The notes: generated by a model not told the origin, from the sequence alone. 64,000 nt of DNA from Distichodus sexfasciatus (GCA_032718565.1 JAVGVS010000794.1:34033-98032), one strand, 5' to 3'. Numbered from the stretch's first letter, positions 1-12,844 are shown. Program-made: numbers and translations.

Positions 1-163
1 CTCGGTCAAGGAGATGAACCAAATAACTGAGAGTACTCACAGTTCCACGCCGACAGGGTCGGAGGGTGGGCTGGATGACTCAGTGGCATAGCCATTACTC
101 CTTGAACCGCGACCGGCCACTTCCGGGTCCTGCTATCGGCTGCGGGACGCAGTGCGCATGACA
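1..163 (-). mobile_element. LTR fragment, LTR family 1 (cut by window edge)
   Basis: This segment matches the last ~160 bp of the solo LTRs at 21662-22019 and 48761-49130. Shared parts are the ggagat-aaccaaataactgagagtac block, the ttccgggtcctg block and the terminal tgaca at 159-163. The other end is outside the window. The adjacent bases (164-185) show neither a polypurine tract nor a primer-binding site, so it is probably also a solo LTR. Strand is inferred from the TATA-like sequence of sister copies. Confidence 0.7.
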
Positions 164-910
164 CTATGTTGGAGGTGCTCTGCTGTCCACGCTATCTGCA
201 TTTGACCATTCTGCCAGTGGAGCTGTGGGCAGTATCAGGGAACAATGCGAGACGATGACATTACCGATTTGGACAGTGGATGACAATGTGTGTCCTAACG
301 TTTGGTTTTAAAGTGCTGGCTCTCAGTCCTGGTCTTCTATTTTGCCGCAATTTGAGCATTCTCAATCACATAACACGCAGCGATGCAACTGGCTGGCTAA
401 TTAGCATTGTACGACTGGATGCACTAGTGAAGGAATTACAGGAACAGGTACAGGGGAGAGTACCAGATTTGGTACCTTACTTTACCTTTTATAGGAGTAA
501 CTTCCTTTTACACGACAGGTAATTATTCAGACTTGTGATGTCTACATTCCCGCACTTTCGTAGTCCTTCTCCCACAGCCCTAATTAGCTAAGCAGTCGGA
601 TCTGGTGTGTTATGATTGGGATTACTCTAATTAGTGTTGAGTAGAGGCTTGGGAACAGGCCAGGATTTCATATATATTGCCAGGCCTCATTGGGGAATGG
701 GTCTGTACTGCCATCTCGAGGTCCACTGCACCCAACTTTCGAGTGTAATAAAAAGGACTCTATACATTTACTTGAAAGACTGGACCGATCACGATACAAA
801 TATTTCGCTGTTGAATTCATCTATCCTGAAGGTTTTTGCATTTGTTCCTGTCTGCATAACCACCAGACATTATGTTGGATCTTCTGATAATTTGACCTAT
901 TTTTTATTAC
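164..910. other. Upstream flank, nothing recognised
   Basis: Mixed-composition sequence between two LTR copies. Only short ORFs of 65-102 codons occur, with no recognisable domain. The two flanking LTRs face opposite ways, so this is not the interior of one provirus. Confidence 0.5.
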
Positions 911-1661
911 TGTCACCGCTTTTCGTCCGCGACCAACACTAGGACCGGGGGGTGGTCGATTGTGATTCAGGGGAGTATAAAGGTCGATTCATACTTGACC
1001 GTCGTTCAGTCATTGAGTCACCGGCCCAACTCTGATTCAGTTCAGCTTTAACTGTGAGTACTCCAGTTAGTTGGCTACCTCCTCGATTGAGTGTGTGTTT
1101 GTTGTGGGTAGTGATGGGCACATGAAGTTCCGAAGCGCGTATCAAGTATGAGGGTGCGTGGCAGACGAAACCCGCTTCGTGGCGTGACCCGATAACAAGC
1201 AAACCTCAGTTAAATTCGTCAGCATTTCATCCCAAAGTGTATACTTCCTGTATAAATGGGGTGAATCTCACCAGCGTTTAAGTAGGTTGTTTTGATGGAG
1301 AATGTATGGCGAAATGCTCCGGAGAAGAATTTTTTTCTTTGTTTATTTTAACACTTGATGAAACGCTGGCGTAGCAGACGAGCTTCGTTTGCAGCCATGA
1401 TCCGCGTGGTTTTTCTGCAGCGATACATATGCCTCGAAGCAGGGGCCGTCTGCCGCGCCCGATACTCGTCTTCGGAGCCTCGGCTTCAGATAGCCCGTCA
1501 CTAGTTGTGGGAATCCTTGCTTTTTGTGTAAGAGAGTTCTTGGATCTATCGCGTGGCTATCCTACTTAGCGCTACCATCCGCGTTTGGGTTAACCACCAC
1601 GCTACAAGGGCTAATGGCTAACGGTTAGCATCTCTGCCATATGCTAACTGGATCACTGACA
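911..1661 (+). mobile_element. Solo LTR (family 1) split by a hAT insertion
   Basis: The element starts tgtca (911) and ends tgaca (1661). It is flanked by attac (906-910) and attgc (1662-1666), a diverged 5-bp target-site duplication. Removing the 395-bp insertion at 1109-1503 and its duplicated 8 bp leaves about 348 bp, close to the 358 and 370 bp of the other copies. A TATA-like sequence (gagtataaagg) lies near 972-982, which suggests + orientation. No internal retroelement coding sequence is present. Confidence 0.8.
1109..1503. mobile_element. Non-autonomous hAT-like element inside the solo LTR
   Basis: The ends are imperfect inverted repeats (tagtgatgggc... and ...gcccgtcacta). They are flanked by an exact 8-bp target duplication, gttgtggg, at 1101-1108 and 1504-1511. 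An 8-bp duplication is the hAT superfamily signature. No transposase ORF is present. Confidence 0.8.
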
Positions 1662-1666
1662 ATTGC

Positions 1667-2640
1667 CTTCTTAAATATTGAGAATTCTGAGATATTTACT
1701 CCGTTTGACCCTATTTATTCTTGGCCTTTTCTGTAACCTTTGCTTTGCTGAATTCTGACTAAGCGATTCTGTTTTGATTTTGGACTATTTATCAAACTGC
1801 GTTTTTAGGCTTTCACAGGTCTGGGCACATATATATATAATAATGTATACTCTAGTAGCATAGTATAAAATATTCTAACACGCTTAGTCTAAAGCACCCG
1901 GAGGAGACGGAGGCTCCATTCTCAATCTTCAGTGGCCTCTGTGTTGGCGTTCTTCATAAAGCTTAGCAAAGTTATTTTTAGTCCATTCTATAAGACTGAA
2001 ATTGAGTTGAAATACATAATCTTTCCCTAGCTACTAGAACAGTTGAGATCCGCCTCTTCCTGAACCACTTGAGGGATCAACGGCACTTAATTGCTGTGCT
2101 AAAATATACTGTGTTGAATCTGCTTTCTCTGCGTCGGACAGGGACATGGATGTGTTTTACGTGCACTGTCTTTAACGCAGGAACTGATGTAGCCTACGTG
2201 TACCAGGAAGACCAACTTCTTGTCCTAGTGCACATCAAAGCTCCCTTGGAAGTCTGTACACAAGCTTGTCTTCAAAACGGTATACGAACAAAGCGAGTTG
2301 GATGTTCTGGACTCCATTAAGAGCTGCTATGGCCAAGAGCTTTTCTCAGTGATGGAAGTCTGGAGTAAAGGTGGTAGGTATGCGTGCTGAGGTGGGGAGT
2401 CGCGAGAGGCCGGGAGAGGTGTTTATGAGTGGCGAGGCCGAGCGCTTGACAGTGGTGTGGGGTTGAGGTTGTTTGGAAATAGGGGGAGGCGTTGAGGTGC
2501 TGACCTAATGGGTTTTATTTAAGCAGCAGCTTCCTGCAGTGAGAAATCTGTTCTTTTTCTTGAGTGTTTTAGTCTTTTTATCTCTCACACACACACACAC
2601 ATTCCCATTCTTACACGTGTTGTTTGTAGAAATACATAAG

Positions 2641-2675
<35 letters not shown>

Positions 2676-4461
2676 TCACTTACTTCCCGCCTGTCCACAA
2701 ACAAACTCATACAGCCCTTTCCTGGGGCCTCTGAGTAGAGTATTATTGACAGATGCTCCTTAATAAAGTTTTGGCTCGCACATGCTTGTTTTATACGCCC
2801 AAACACACACACACACACACATATACACTCACAAACCAGGCGTCGAACAATAGCCCTTTGGCCCCGGTGGTCTGGAGGAGACGGCGACCATGTTTACTGG
2901 ACTGCACAGGTCTTTAGAGCAGTGTTTTCGCCGCTGAAATATTGATGCATTGTTTGGCGCTGCAGCACGGAGCGTTCGTACACCTGTTAGATGCATTCCG
3001 TTTCATCTCACAATGCCTGGGTGCGGGATCACGATGGAACGCATCCATTTTTTATACGTCTAGACGGCTCTTATCTCAGTGTAGCACAACTGCAAGGAGG
3101 AAGAATTTTGCAGTGGTGGAAAAAAGTTTGAAAATGGGTTTTCTGGGAATTGGGTCAGATTTTTTGACGAGGCGTGGGCATAAAGGCTTGGAGACGGCTA
3201 TGATCTGCGAGGTCAGTTGTGTAAAGCCCAAGACATTCATAGTCATGAGCAGATCCATTTTATGACCTTTGTTTATCCTTTAAGGTCCACACTAAGAAAA
3301 AAACAATGAAAATATTTTTGCTTTGCATTTTTGTATTTACTCAGGACAACAATAACAAGAATGAATGTTGTTGTTTTTTTAAACAGACCCTATAGTCTTT
3401 TAGATATAGGCCTCTACCAAACGATCGAGGTTGAGTTAAGATCAACACATTATTCACTGAGATATCGTCACTCAAATGTGCTCCTACTAAACAGTCGCTG
3501 AGCGTTAAAGGGTTAGTAGCCCACAGAGAGTACAATATGTCACAAAAAATGCTGTAAACTTACAGTATAACTGTTGTCTGTTTTCTATTTTCTGTCCCGA
3601 GTGAAACATAAAAATAAGTTAAATAAGTGATACTTATTTAACATTTCTACATTATTATGACAGTAATAATGATGCAACAAAAATGATAACTACTGCAAAT
3701 ATTTGTCTTTTTCAGAAGAATGACTCCAAAATACCTGAATGAAGAATTCAAAGATAAAATGACAAATTATTAAAGAATTCATTTATTAATTTATATTTAT
3801 TTATTTATATTGCAGTTGGCATTTCACTCTCAGCTACGTCTATTCATTCAGCCTATTTTCCCGTCACTCAGCGTGGTACAGCGATTCAGAACTTATATTA
3901 TAAAACAAAGAAAAACACGGCTTTTTGTAGTGGCATGCGATGAAACGAAGAACAGGTGATGTGCATAAGCGACACTGAGCAATAATAACGGCGGATGTAA
4001 GGCGTGGCGATCCGAATCTTGTGTTTGCAAAGAAATGACCACACAACACCGTTTGCTGTAGGAATTACACCCTTTCTTTTAAAGGTAGCTGCAGTATTTT
4101 ACCGTGTAATAAAATACAGTGCATCACCGTAGGGAAATGACTATTTTTACAGAAATTATTTATAATGGATGATTATCTCCCCATTTGCCGTTTGCCCCAT
4201 TAGCGTCTTTGGGCATTGGGTTCAACAGTGGATTTGGGAAATGGAGTGTTTGTGTTTTCCTGAAAAGGAACACACCGCCCAGTAAGAGGTAGCAGTTGCA
4301 CCTCGATGCACGCCTGTGAGCCTGTTAGCCTTTTTACACACCGACGCTGCGGTTCCAAAGTCAAATTCCCATCAAATGCTCCTGCGCACAAAGCTCATAT
4401 TGCTCCCCAGCTCTGCATTTCAAAGATCCTTTCAAGATCAAACCGCTGTTTGTTTATGTGC

Positions 4462-4493
<32 letters not shown>

Positions 4494-4915
4494 ACGGGGG
4501 TCTCTGCAATGTGACACTCTCACCGGTTGGAGGCGTTTCTAGCGACATAGGTCTCTGTATTTGTGTGTGCGCGTTTGAGAGTCTACTTCCCACACATGCG
4601 CGCCGCGGGTTTTGTACAGCATTACACGGTGATTAAAGCTCAGCGCTACATGCAGTGACATTGATTTGCCCGTTCTCTCGCTCTTTCACTTTTCCACATT
4701 TTACACGTCTTTATCTCACCCCCGCGCCCTCCACCTCTACGTCATGTGAGCTCTCCGTAATCACTCCATCGGTCACCCCATGCTTCTCTCTCTCCCCCAC
4801 CCCTCCTGCGTTGCATGTTCTGCTGGTCAGGCAGCTGCAGTGGGGCTGATAAGAGCTCCTGACCTTGGCAGATGGTGACGACTCCTGGAGAGAGCTAATC
4901 ATAGCACTTCCTCCT

Positions 4916-4947
<32 letters not shown>

Positions 4948-5266
4948 CATTTTCGTACTGTCCACTGTGGGGCGCACTGGAGCACTATATGACCCTGGGC
5001 CTCATCATCGCAATGTGCATTGATGTGTTCAGACAATTACCTCAGCACTATCTTGTGCGTGTACACGTAAAAAGGAACGTACACAAACACACATGAAATC
5101 CTGTCAGCGTGGATTTTTTCAGATAAAACCTGCAATCAAAATTAAATCTCAGCTTTTCTGCTTATCTTTTAGGGAGAAATCAAGTCCAAGTTCAACTTAA
5201 GCGACATCTCTTGTCTGTGATTTAAAGAGACATTAACTTTCTTTTTGTGTTATCTCCTCTATTGTC

Positions 5267-5305
<39 letters not shown>

Positions 5306-5487
5306 GGGGTTGGCTCAGACTGATGGCACTCTTCTGCTCCACTGCCCTGATGCGATTTTGTGGTATCTGTAACACTGCTGCAGTCTCTTACACCTCTGTG
5401 TGTGTTTTTTGAGACTATACTCATGACAGTGTTGCCACACGGTGTATTTACTGTTGCCTCAGATTTTAAGGACATATGTTAGCCTTT
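1667..5487. other. Upstream flank with microsatellites
   Basis: No gene is recognised. It contains (CA)n/(CT)n runs at about 2583-2600, 2641-2675 and 2803-2820, a (GT)n(GA)n run at 4463-4492, (GA)n at 4916-4942 and (CT)n at 5271-5303. An AT-rich stretch lies around 3280-3830. ORFs are all under 110 codons and look fortuitous. Confidence 0.5.
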
Positions 5488-6402
5488 GGGGCGACACGGT
5501 GGCGCAGTGGTTATCGCTTCCGCCTCACAGCGACAATGTCCGGGGTTCGGTTCCAGGGTCGACCGTAGGGCCGTAGTTTGCGTGCTCTCCGTGTGTTTTC
5601 GCGTAGGTTTTTTCCCGGGACTCCGGTTTCAGCCACAGTCCAAAAAGCATACAATATGTGACCCTCCACGGCAAAACCAGTCGCTTGTCGCAAATTTTCA
5701 AAGTTGAGTTATTATGTTTTCATGAAAGGGCATAAATCAAGCTTCAAATGATACCTATATGGAATGAATCGGACGACATATATTTTGAGATATCAACATT
5801 CAAATCAGTCGGGTTTCTCCTGTCACGCAAAGTGAGAAACGGAGAAATCTGCATTGGAAGTTGACTATCGACGTAGCAATCACGAGCGGCTTTGTGCGAT
5901 TAGCTACGTTTGCATTTTACGGTAGCCTACGCTGCATTCACAGCTACACGGATAGCCTACCTGTGTTAGGTTAACTGAACTCGGGAGACCAAAATGGATT
6001 CCGGAGAAATATCTTCACGTTAGTTAACGAGTGGATTTACCGTAAATATTGGGTAGGCGGTCAAAACAAAACTTTTTAACATTCTGCTGGAATTGAATTC
6101 CTCACCTCAAAAGAAAGTCACGTTTTAGGATGGAAATGGTAAGTTTTTCAGCCAAATTTATTCACAACAGTACAGTATAGACCTTCCACTGTTTCAAAAC
6201 ACTAAAAGCAAAAAATCCAAAATTTTACCCCACATAACATAAGCGCTTCGTTTTCTCGAAAACCTCTGTTGCGACAAGCGACTGGTTTTGCCGTGGAGGG
6301 TCACAAATAAGTTAACTGGTGACTCAACCGTGACCCAGTGTTGTCCCCGCAACTCTGATAGGGATTAAGCGGTTCGGATAATGGATAAACGAACGGATGT
6401 TT
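5488..6402 (+). mobile_element. tRNA-derived SINE (family C) interrupted by a MITE
   Basis: The 5' part (5488-5656) has a tRNA-like head: ggcgcagtggttatcgc resembles an A box, and ggttcggttcc near 5545 a B box. The sequence resumes at 6306 with aagttaactggtgactc and ends in the typical ggataatggata tail near 6390. Between them sits the MITE at 5657-6305. This head resembles the common fish 'cggtggcgcagtggttagc' SINE group. Confidence 0.75.
5657..6305 (+). mobile_element. MITE-1 copy 1 (649 bp, complete)
   Basis: It begins tgtgaccctccacggcaa and ends with the reverse complement, ttgccgtggagggtcaca. The terminal inverted repeat is about 37 bp. Flanking aata (5653-5656) and aata (6306-6309) may be a 4-bp target duplication. 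It has no transposase coding capacity. Four further copies occur in this window. The superfamily is not assigned. Confidence 0.8.
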
Positions 6403-7359
6403 AGCTTTTATGTGTTGGTTTTCTAGTTTTCATTTCCTCTCAGCTTTACCAAGGATTGTAGCGTGTTCAATTTAGGACCAGGGTGTGCAGGTAGGGTGTA
6501 GCGAATCAAGAAGGGGGAGCAGTCGAGGGGATAGGAATTGGTTGAGGTTTTTTTTGGTGTGTGTGTGAATGTATACGGTGTGGCTGGAGCTGGTGGATAA
6601 AATACTGTACATCGTTCTGCTATAAAAGGTGTGCTTTTTAACCGCAGCTGACGTATTTTCTCTTGTTCCACCTTGGCAACCACTGAACATTCTAAACGGT
6701 TTGGAAATTGCTAGGCTAAGGAAAGTAAAGTCACTACCCACACACACAGAAATATATGGTGTGTAAAGTGGGTTCCAGTAATCTAAACAGCACATGCAAT
6801 CGTTCACAACACAAATTCAATAGTTGGCGTCACAAACAGGATTGTCTCGTGGAACGGAACGGGAGAAGCATTTAGGATCGAGAGTGGATGAAGTTTTGAC
6901 TAAAAATGAAGTAAGAAGCGCATAGACACTGTCGCATTCTCAGGCTTGAGAATGAAGAGCCAGTGATGAGGTGGAGAGTTCTTGAAGTTTTAGAAGCTTT
7001 ATTTACAGAAAAAATAGCGATGTTCTTGCAAAGGCGTTCATTAGGCAGTCACTGTTTTTCTCTCTGTGTGTAAAACTCTCTAAACCTCGCTTTTAAAATA
7101 TTTCCTTTTATCTTCTTCTCCGGGGCCTCAAGGATGCCCGTTGGAGACTCTAAGTCTAGTACGAGGGTCTATTTTGTCTTGTTTTTTGTCTTGTAAGATA
7201 TTTGTTACTAGGGGAAAGGGTAAAAACAAGGTTGCACCTGGTAATATGTGGATTAAGGGTGACAGGACATGAGGGCAAGGGACTGGTGGAGTTGGGAAAC
7301 AACTGGGGAATAGAGGAGCAAGATGAGAGCTCTGAAAATGAGTCTCGAACAATGCAGCG
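6403..7359. other. Intergenic sequence, nothing recognised
   Basis: No repeat with clear ends and no coding signal. The short ORFs on both strands have no recognisable motifs. Confidence 0.4.
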
Positions 7360-7892
7360 AGAAAAAATGACCCGTTTATATTTAAGTGAGGGTAAAATTC
7401 TGGATTTTTATTTTTTAGTGTTTTTGAAGAACAGTGGAAGGTCTATACTGTACTGTTGGGAATAAATTTGGCTGAAAAACTTACCCTTTCCATCCTAAAA
7501 ACGTGACTTTCTTGAAGTGAGGAATTCAATTCCAGCAGAATGTTAAAAGTTTCTGTTTTGACCGCTCTACTTCAATATTTACGGTAAATCCGCTGGTTGA
7601 CTAGTGAAGACATTTCTCGGAATCCATCTTCGTCTTCGAGTTCAGTTAACCCTAGCATGAGTAGAGCTATCCGTGTGGCTGTGAATGCAGCGTAGGCTAC
7701 CCGTAAATGCAACGTAGCCGCGACCGCACCAAGCGTCTGTGAGTGCTACGTCGATAGTCAACTTCAAAGGCAGATTTCTCCGTTTCTCACTTGGCGTGAC
7801 AGGAGAAACCCGACTCCTTTGAATGTTGATATTATAATAACTCAATTTTGAAAATTTGCGACAAGCGACTGGTTTTGCCGTGGAGGGTCACG
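7360..7892 (-). mobile_element. MITE-1 copy 2 (truncated)
   Basis: Reverse-orientation copy of the element at 5657-6305. It lacks about 70 bp at its left end, beginning in a degraded version of the internal tttatgttgtgtgg region. It ends with tgccgtggagggtcac. A small deletion is visible near 7830 relative to copy 4. Confidence 0.75.
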
Positions 7893-7929
7893 TATATGGT
7901 GACTACAAACTACTTATACTGTAAGAATA

Positions 7930-8481
7930 TACACTGACCAGCCAAAAAAAAAGTCACACACTCTAATATTTAATATCTCGTTGGACCGCCTTTAGCTTTG
8001 ATTACAGCATGCATTCGCTGCGGCATTGTTTTGATAAGCTTCTGCGATGTCACAATTTATTTCCGTCCAGAGTTTCATTCATGTTTTGCCAAGATCTTGT
8101 AGTGATGATGGAAGAGTCGGACCGCTGCGCAAAGACTTCTCCAGCACATCCCAAAGATTCTCAATGGGGTTAAGGTCTGGACTCTGTGGTGGCCAATGTG
8201 TGGAAATGACGCCTCACGCTCCCTGAACCCCTCTTTCACAGTTTGAGCCCGAAGACATCCTGGCATTGTCATCTTGGAATATGCCCGTGCCATCAGGGAA
8301 GAAAAAATCCACTGATGGAACAACCTGGTCATTCAGTATATTCAGGTAGTTAGCTGACCTCATTCTTAGGGCACATAATGTTGCTGAACCGAGATCTGAC
8401 CAAGTAATTATCCAATGGGAGGCTCTTACCTATTTGCTTAATTAAATCCAGGTGGTGATTTTTTTTTGGCCGGCCAGTGTA
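7930..8481 (-). mobile_element. Tc1-like transposon remnant with transposase C-terminus
   Basis: The terminal inverted repeats (cactgaccagccaaaaaa at left, ttttttggccggccagtg at right) are each next to TA, the Tc1/mariner target. Reading the minus strand, 8330 to 8000 gives transposase fragments: a GIFQDDNA motif, which carries the second catalytic Asp, and SPDLNPIENLWD, which carries the final catalytic Glu of the DD34E triad. In-frame stops occur before and after the second motif. At 552 bp against about 1.2-1.6 kb for intact elements, it is internally deleted and dead. Confidence 0.85.
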
Positions 8482-9239
8482 AATTGAATGAATAAAATTG
8501 AATATGATTGAATATAAATGAAGAAAATGAAATAGTATAAAATCGAGTACAATCCAGTCAAATCCATCAACACTCTTGCCATCTTTGTCAGGTAATTGAT
8601 ATTTACGTCTACTGTCAGAATTACCAGATGTAAATTATACTATAGTTGCTTAACCTACAGATCTCATAAAAAAACATAGTTAAATGGTGTGCTGATCCAC
8701 ACAAAATGTCTTTATAGCAGTCACCCAGTCTAAAGTATTAGAGGTATAAATTATGTCAAACTTCAGATTAATGTGACTATCTGAAATCAACAAAGCAATT
8801 GTGGGCGCTGTCAGCACAACCACGGTCCATTTGTGAAAAGCAGAAATAATTGTACAAAATAATTTAGATCTCATACGCACGCAACACTTTTTTATTTGTT
8901 TTCTTTCCGTTCCTTTAACAAGCTCCTTTCTAACTGCAGTAACCAAAAGCCAGTGTTTTTTACAGTTTTTTGGATAAAAGCTTAACTTTATAAAGACTTT
9001 TTTTCCATATGGACATTGATACATGCAAAAAATAGCCACAAACTCTGCCATATCTCATGTATTCTTGCTTTTTAAGGAAAAACAACTACCTAAAAAACAC
9101 AGGCCACACACACTCTTCCACACCCACCCAGAGGCCCACACCTGTGACAAACGCCTCAAGTTTTAACATCTTCTCCCGGATCAGTGGAGTAGAATTGGCA
9201 GCAGGAGGGCTGAAGCCGCCTCATCCGCTCTTCTCCCCG

Positions 9240-9271
<32 letters not shown>

Positions 9272-10038
9272 TCTCTCTTTCTTAATCCTCCACTTCCTTT
9301 CCATGCAGTAAAGGAGTTTAGGGGAACCTTAAATTAAAGCTGTCAAGCAGAAGGAGACGGTCACTGGCGTCTCCTTAATGCAGTGGAGCGCTGTGCACTT
9401 TTTAAAGATTTTAACAGGAAGATTTCTGAACACACATTATCCTGTAAAAAGGGGAAAAGTAGCTGAACAAGAGAATCAAACGAGCATGGCACCAATAAAC
9501 ACCACAAAAATAGCTGAGTGGCCGTGTGTGTGCCTGTGCGTGTGTGTGCCTGTGTGTGTGTTTGTGTGTGTTCATGTATTTAGTCAAAGTCAAAGTAAAC
9601 TTTATTGTCATCTCTTCTATATACTGTACAGATATACAGAGAGACAAGATGACGTGGCTCCAGTTTACACAGGGCAACAAGAAATGGAGAACAAAGAACA
9701 GATAAGGCACATGGAATAAACAATATATAAATAGGACACAAAATATACATTTTAAGCTAGAAGTGGAAATTAACTTTTTTATATATTTTATTGAATGTGC
9801 ACGAAGTTAGTGACAGTTTTCGATATGAAAGATTTCGATATCCAGTCTATTAACAGAGGTGTATTCTTAAAAAGTCTGACTGAAATTTAAGTTTGTACAG
9901 ATATTATAACAGCATTGGAGAAGCATTCTGTGCGATACTTTTCAATAATTTGGGCAGATATAGTTAGTTAAAAAGTGACCAGTGATATATACATGTTCAA
10001 CGGTTGTGCAAATAGTAGAGGCAGTGCAAAAATTGGGT
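8482..10038. other. Intergenic sequence with microsatellites and a dispersed repeat
   Basis: (CT)n lies at 9238-9272 and a GT-rich run at 9524-9570. From about 9585 the sequence (gtcaaagtaaactttattgtc) resembles a dispersed fish repeat of unknown class, running into the SINE at 10039. No gene is supported. Confidence 0.4.
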
Positions 10039-10236
10039 GTTGGTGGCCTAGTGGTAGAACACTCGCCTTTGAACCAAGAGGTTGTGGGTTTAAATACGAC
10101 CTCTGGTGTTACCAACACTGGGTCCTTGAGCAAGATCTTTAACCCTAAGTTGCTCTCAGGGGAACTGTCCATGAAATAAGGAAATGTAAGTCGCTCTGGA
10201 TAAGAGTGTCTGCTAAATGCTGTAAATGTAAATGTA
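10039..10236 (+). mobile_element. tRNA-derived SINE (family A), near complete
   Basis: The head is gttggtggcctagtggtag (A-box-like), with gtgggtttaaatacg at the B-box position. The 3' end is gctctggataagagtgtctg followed by a ctgtaaatgtaaatg tail. This 3' tail is shared by many fish SINEs and is thought to be borrowed from an L2-clade LINE. Confidence 0.85.
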
Positions 10237-10289
10237 GACATTATTCTTAGACATGTTTTCAGAGACAGTTTCAGTGCAACATGAAAGAG

Positions 10290-10570
10290 ACAGTCCGTAT
10301 AGCAGTATTTATGGCATTGTGGGGAGCTAAAATCACCTAAAATCACTTTTATCTGTTTTTTTGGGCTTTGTGGGGACATTTGAGAGGTCCCCATGAGGAA
10401 AAACGACTTTCTAGAAAATGTGCTTGTTTTATTTGAGAAACTAAAAGAGGTAAAAGATGTGCTTTTGGTTACTGAGGTTAAGGTTAGGGTTAGGATTAGG
10501 TGGAGGTGTAAAAGTATATACATCTAGTCATTATGGGAGTTTATGGAAAGACCTCACAACGATAGTAATA
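10290..10570. repeat. Dispersed repeat with telomere-like hexamers
   Basis: It contains tgtggggacatttgagaggtcccc (split here as tgtggggacatt and gaggtcccc) and, near 10480-10500, ggttagggttaggattagg. This combination recurs in fish genomes as an interspersed repeat. The hexamers are too few to be an interstitial telomere array. Class unknown. Confidence 0.4.
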
Positions 10571-12844
10571 CAGAGACAGTGTGTTTGGCAAGAGAAACTA
10601 CAGAGACTGTTTTCATTAAGTTATTAGTCTGGATGCTGCCGAACTGCTGACACACATGTCCCTGCCTTCCTGAAGTTAATCTCCTTCGCTTGATAAAAAC
10701 TTCTCAGCCACTCGGCTAATGGTCCATTAATTCATCACAGGGCCGTTTTTGCACTCCTCCCAGTCTTACCCGCACTGGCTACACCTCTCCTTCTATTTTC
10801 ATCTTCTGCACTTCTTCCTCTCTTGCTGGTATGTCGTCGTGATTCTCTCACTCCAGCTGTGTGAGCTCATTCTTGTGTGAACTCAATTCAGTCTTTTAAG
10901 ACCTTTTCTCCTTTTCTCTCTCTCTCTCACTTGCCTCACACACAATTCTGAGCATCAACACACACACACACACACAACCTCACAAACAGCAGACTGGCAA
11001 TGTAACTGTTTCCATTTTTGGAGAAGAGCATCACCGCTACAACTGGTAATAAAATGTTGAATGTTCTAATACATGCTTTGTTGTTTGTAAAGCAAATTTT
11101 GATGTGAACACAACAGATCTGTTTACTGTAAGACTATATTAATCACCCCAATTGGTCAATAAGCATTTCAAATCAATATCTGACAAGTATCAAACATTAC
11201 AAAATATGACATCCAGTTGGTTTCCACACACGTTATATGAACGAAGAAACAATAATTTTGTTAATTTTGTTGTAATTTCTGTATTGAAAAAAAAAAAACA
11301 GACATTTTGAACAGTAGTTTGTGCTGGCAGTTCAGATTTTAACAGACTAACTGTATCAATGGTTACAGAACTACCACCATTGGGCCCTTGAACAAGACCC
11401 TTAAAATATGGCAGACCTTAGTTTTTAATTCATTTGCTTGTGTCCATGGTTATTGATTTGTGCAGTCTGGGCTGGCAAGTCAGTATGCTATATGATACTT
11501 CAGACACTCTACATAGTTAAAAAATGTTAACTTTTGAAGAAAAGTTTTGAGTGAGGTCAGAAACTTACTTGAAACAGTTTCTAAACTGTTCACATCATAT
11601 CTAGTTTTTTGCATACATTACCTTCGTCATGTCTTTAGTCAACAGCTGCGTTACCGTTATGCACTAAATGGGATGTAAATGAATATGAAGTCTGCTGTAA
11701 CCTACAGGACACTGTAATTTTCTTTGGCTAAACAACTGAAAAATCTTTTCAATTTTCAGACAAATTGCTCTTTATCATAATGCAGGCGCGCTTGCTGTTG
11801 GTTTTAAATGTCCAAGTGCAAACTGTTAATGTCAGCTGAGCTCCATTCACATTTTACAGACATTACTTCCACGTTGCCCTTTTTGTGCATCCCACAGATA
11901 AAGTCATATGTCTGGAGGGAATGAGCATATGCATCAGTGTTACATTTCCAGGCAGAGATTTGTCCCACATAAGCACTGATGCTGCATTCATGTGAGGTCA
12001 TATTCACTTTCATATTCATCTTTATGAATTCAGATATGAGTAAAAGTATGTTATGTGTAATCCATTCAATATTACCAGTGCCAAAAATATTAGCCTCTAC
12101 CTTGGGTCAACCACAAGTTACCTAAAAGCAACTGAATTTTTTAAATGTAAAATATAAGCAGTTATAAAATTGCCTGACGGAATATTGATACACTTACCAT
12201 AATCTGTAGTCCCTGCCTTGTGGCAAATGTACAATGTGGTGGCTCCATTGGTGGACTCATGTTTATTGTAATCATAATATTGTATGTACACATCACAAAT
12301 AAGCAAATTAGAAATTCTTATCAAGAACACATTGGAAGAGATGTCATTTTAAAATGAACAACAATCAAATATAACTGCAATTAAAATGTCACAATATGAG
12401 TTGTTCCTCCTAGTCAAGTCTAGTGACATTTATTTAGTGACATTTAATGGGTAGTTGGAGATCCAAGTCACTAGGACACCCAAAGATCTAATGGTTTTGA
12501 GCAATGCAACTCAAACTTCATTGCAGTCCTCCACTTCTGTTCATTGTTATTGTTTCGTCCTGATCCCGTTTTCAAAATGCTTCTTGGTAAACACTGAAGT
12601 ATTTGCCATTTCATGAAACAGGCTATGCCCACTTCTACCCATCGAGAGGTAAAATACATTTCGGATTTAGACTTAATACAGTATGCAGCCTGTGTACTGC
12701 TCATTTGCTAAAGTACAAATACTTTAGCATATGACACTGCTTTGGTACTCTATTGAACTCTAGATTAATGTATTTGTTCAATGTACTGACTCACATGAAA
12801 TGTTTGCCTTGATGTTAGCATTGCTGCTATGTAACATGGTACTG
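10571..12844. other. Intergenic sequence, mostly AT-rich
   Basis: (CT)n and (CA)n runs lie at 10916-10930 and 10960-10977. A short family A SINE fragment (accaccattgggcccttgaac...) lies near 11371-11405. No coding sequence is recognised. Confidence 0.4.

Noticed and set aside
1..1661. A single provirus bounded by the LTRs at 1-163 and 911-1661
   Set aside because: The two LTRs are in opposite orientation, and no primer-binding site, polypurine tract or coding sequence lies between them.
10480..10500. Interstitial telomere repeat
   Set aside because: Only two to three imperfect TTAGGG units inside a dispersed repeat.
9942..10523. 193-codon minus-strand ORF
   Set aside because: It overlaps a SINE and a dispersed repeat; composition is that of the repeats.
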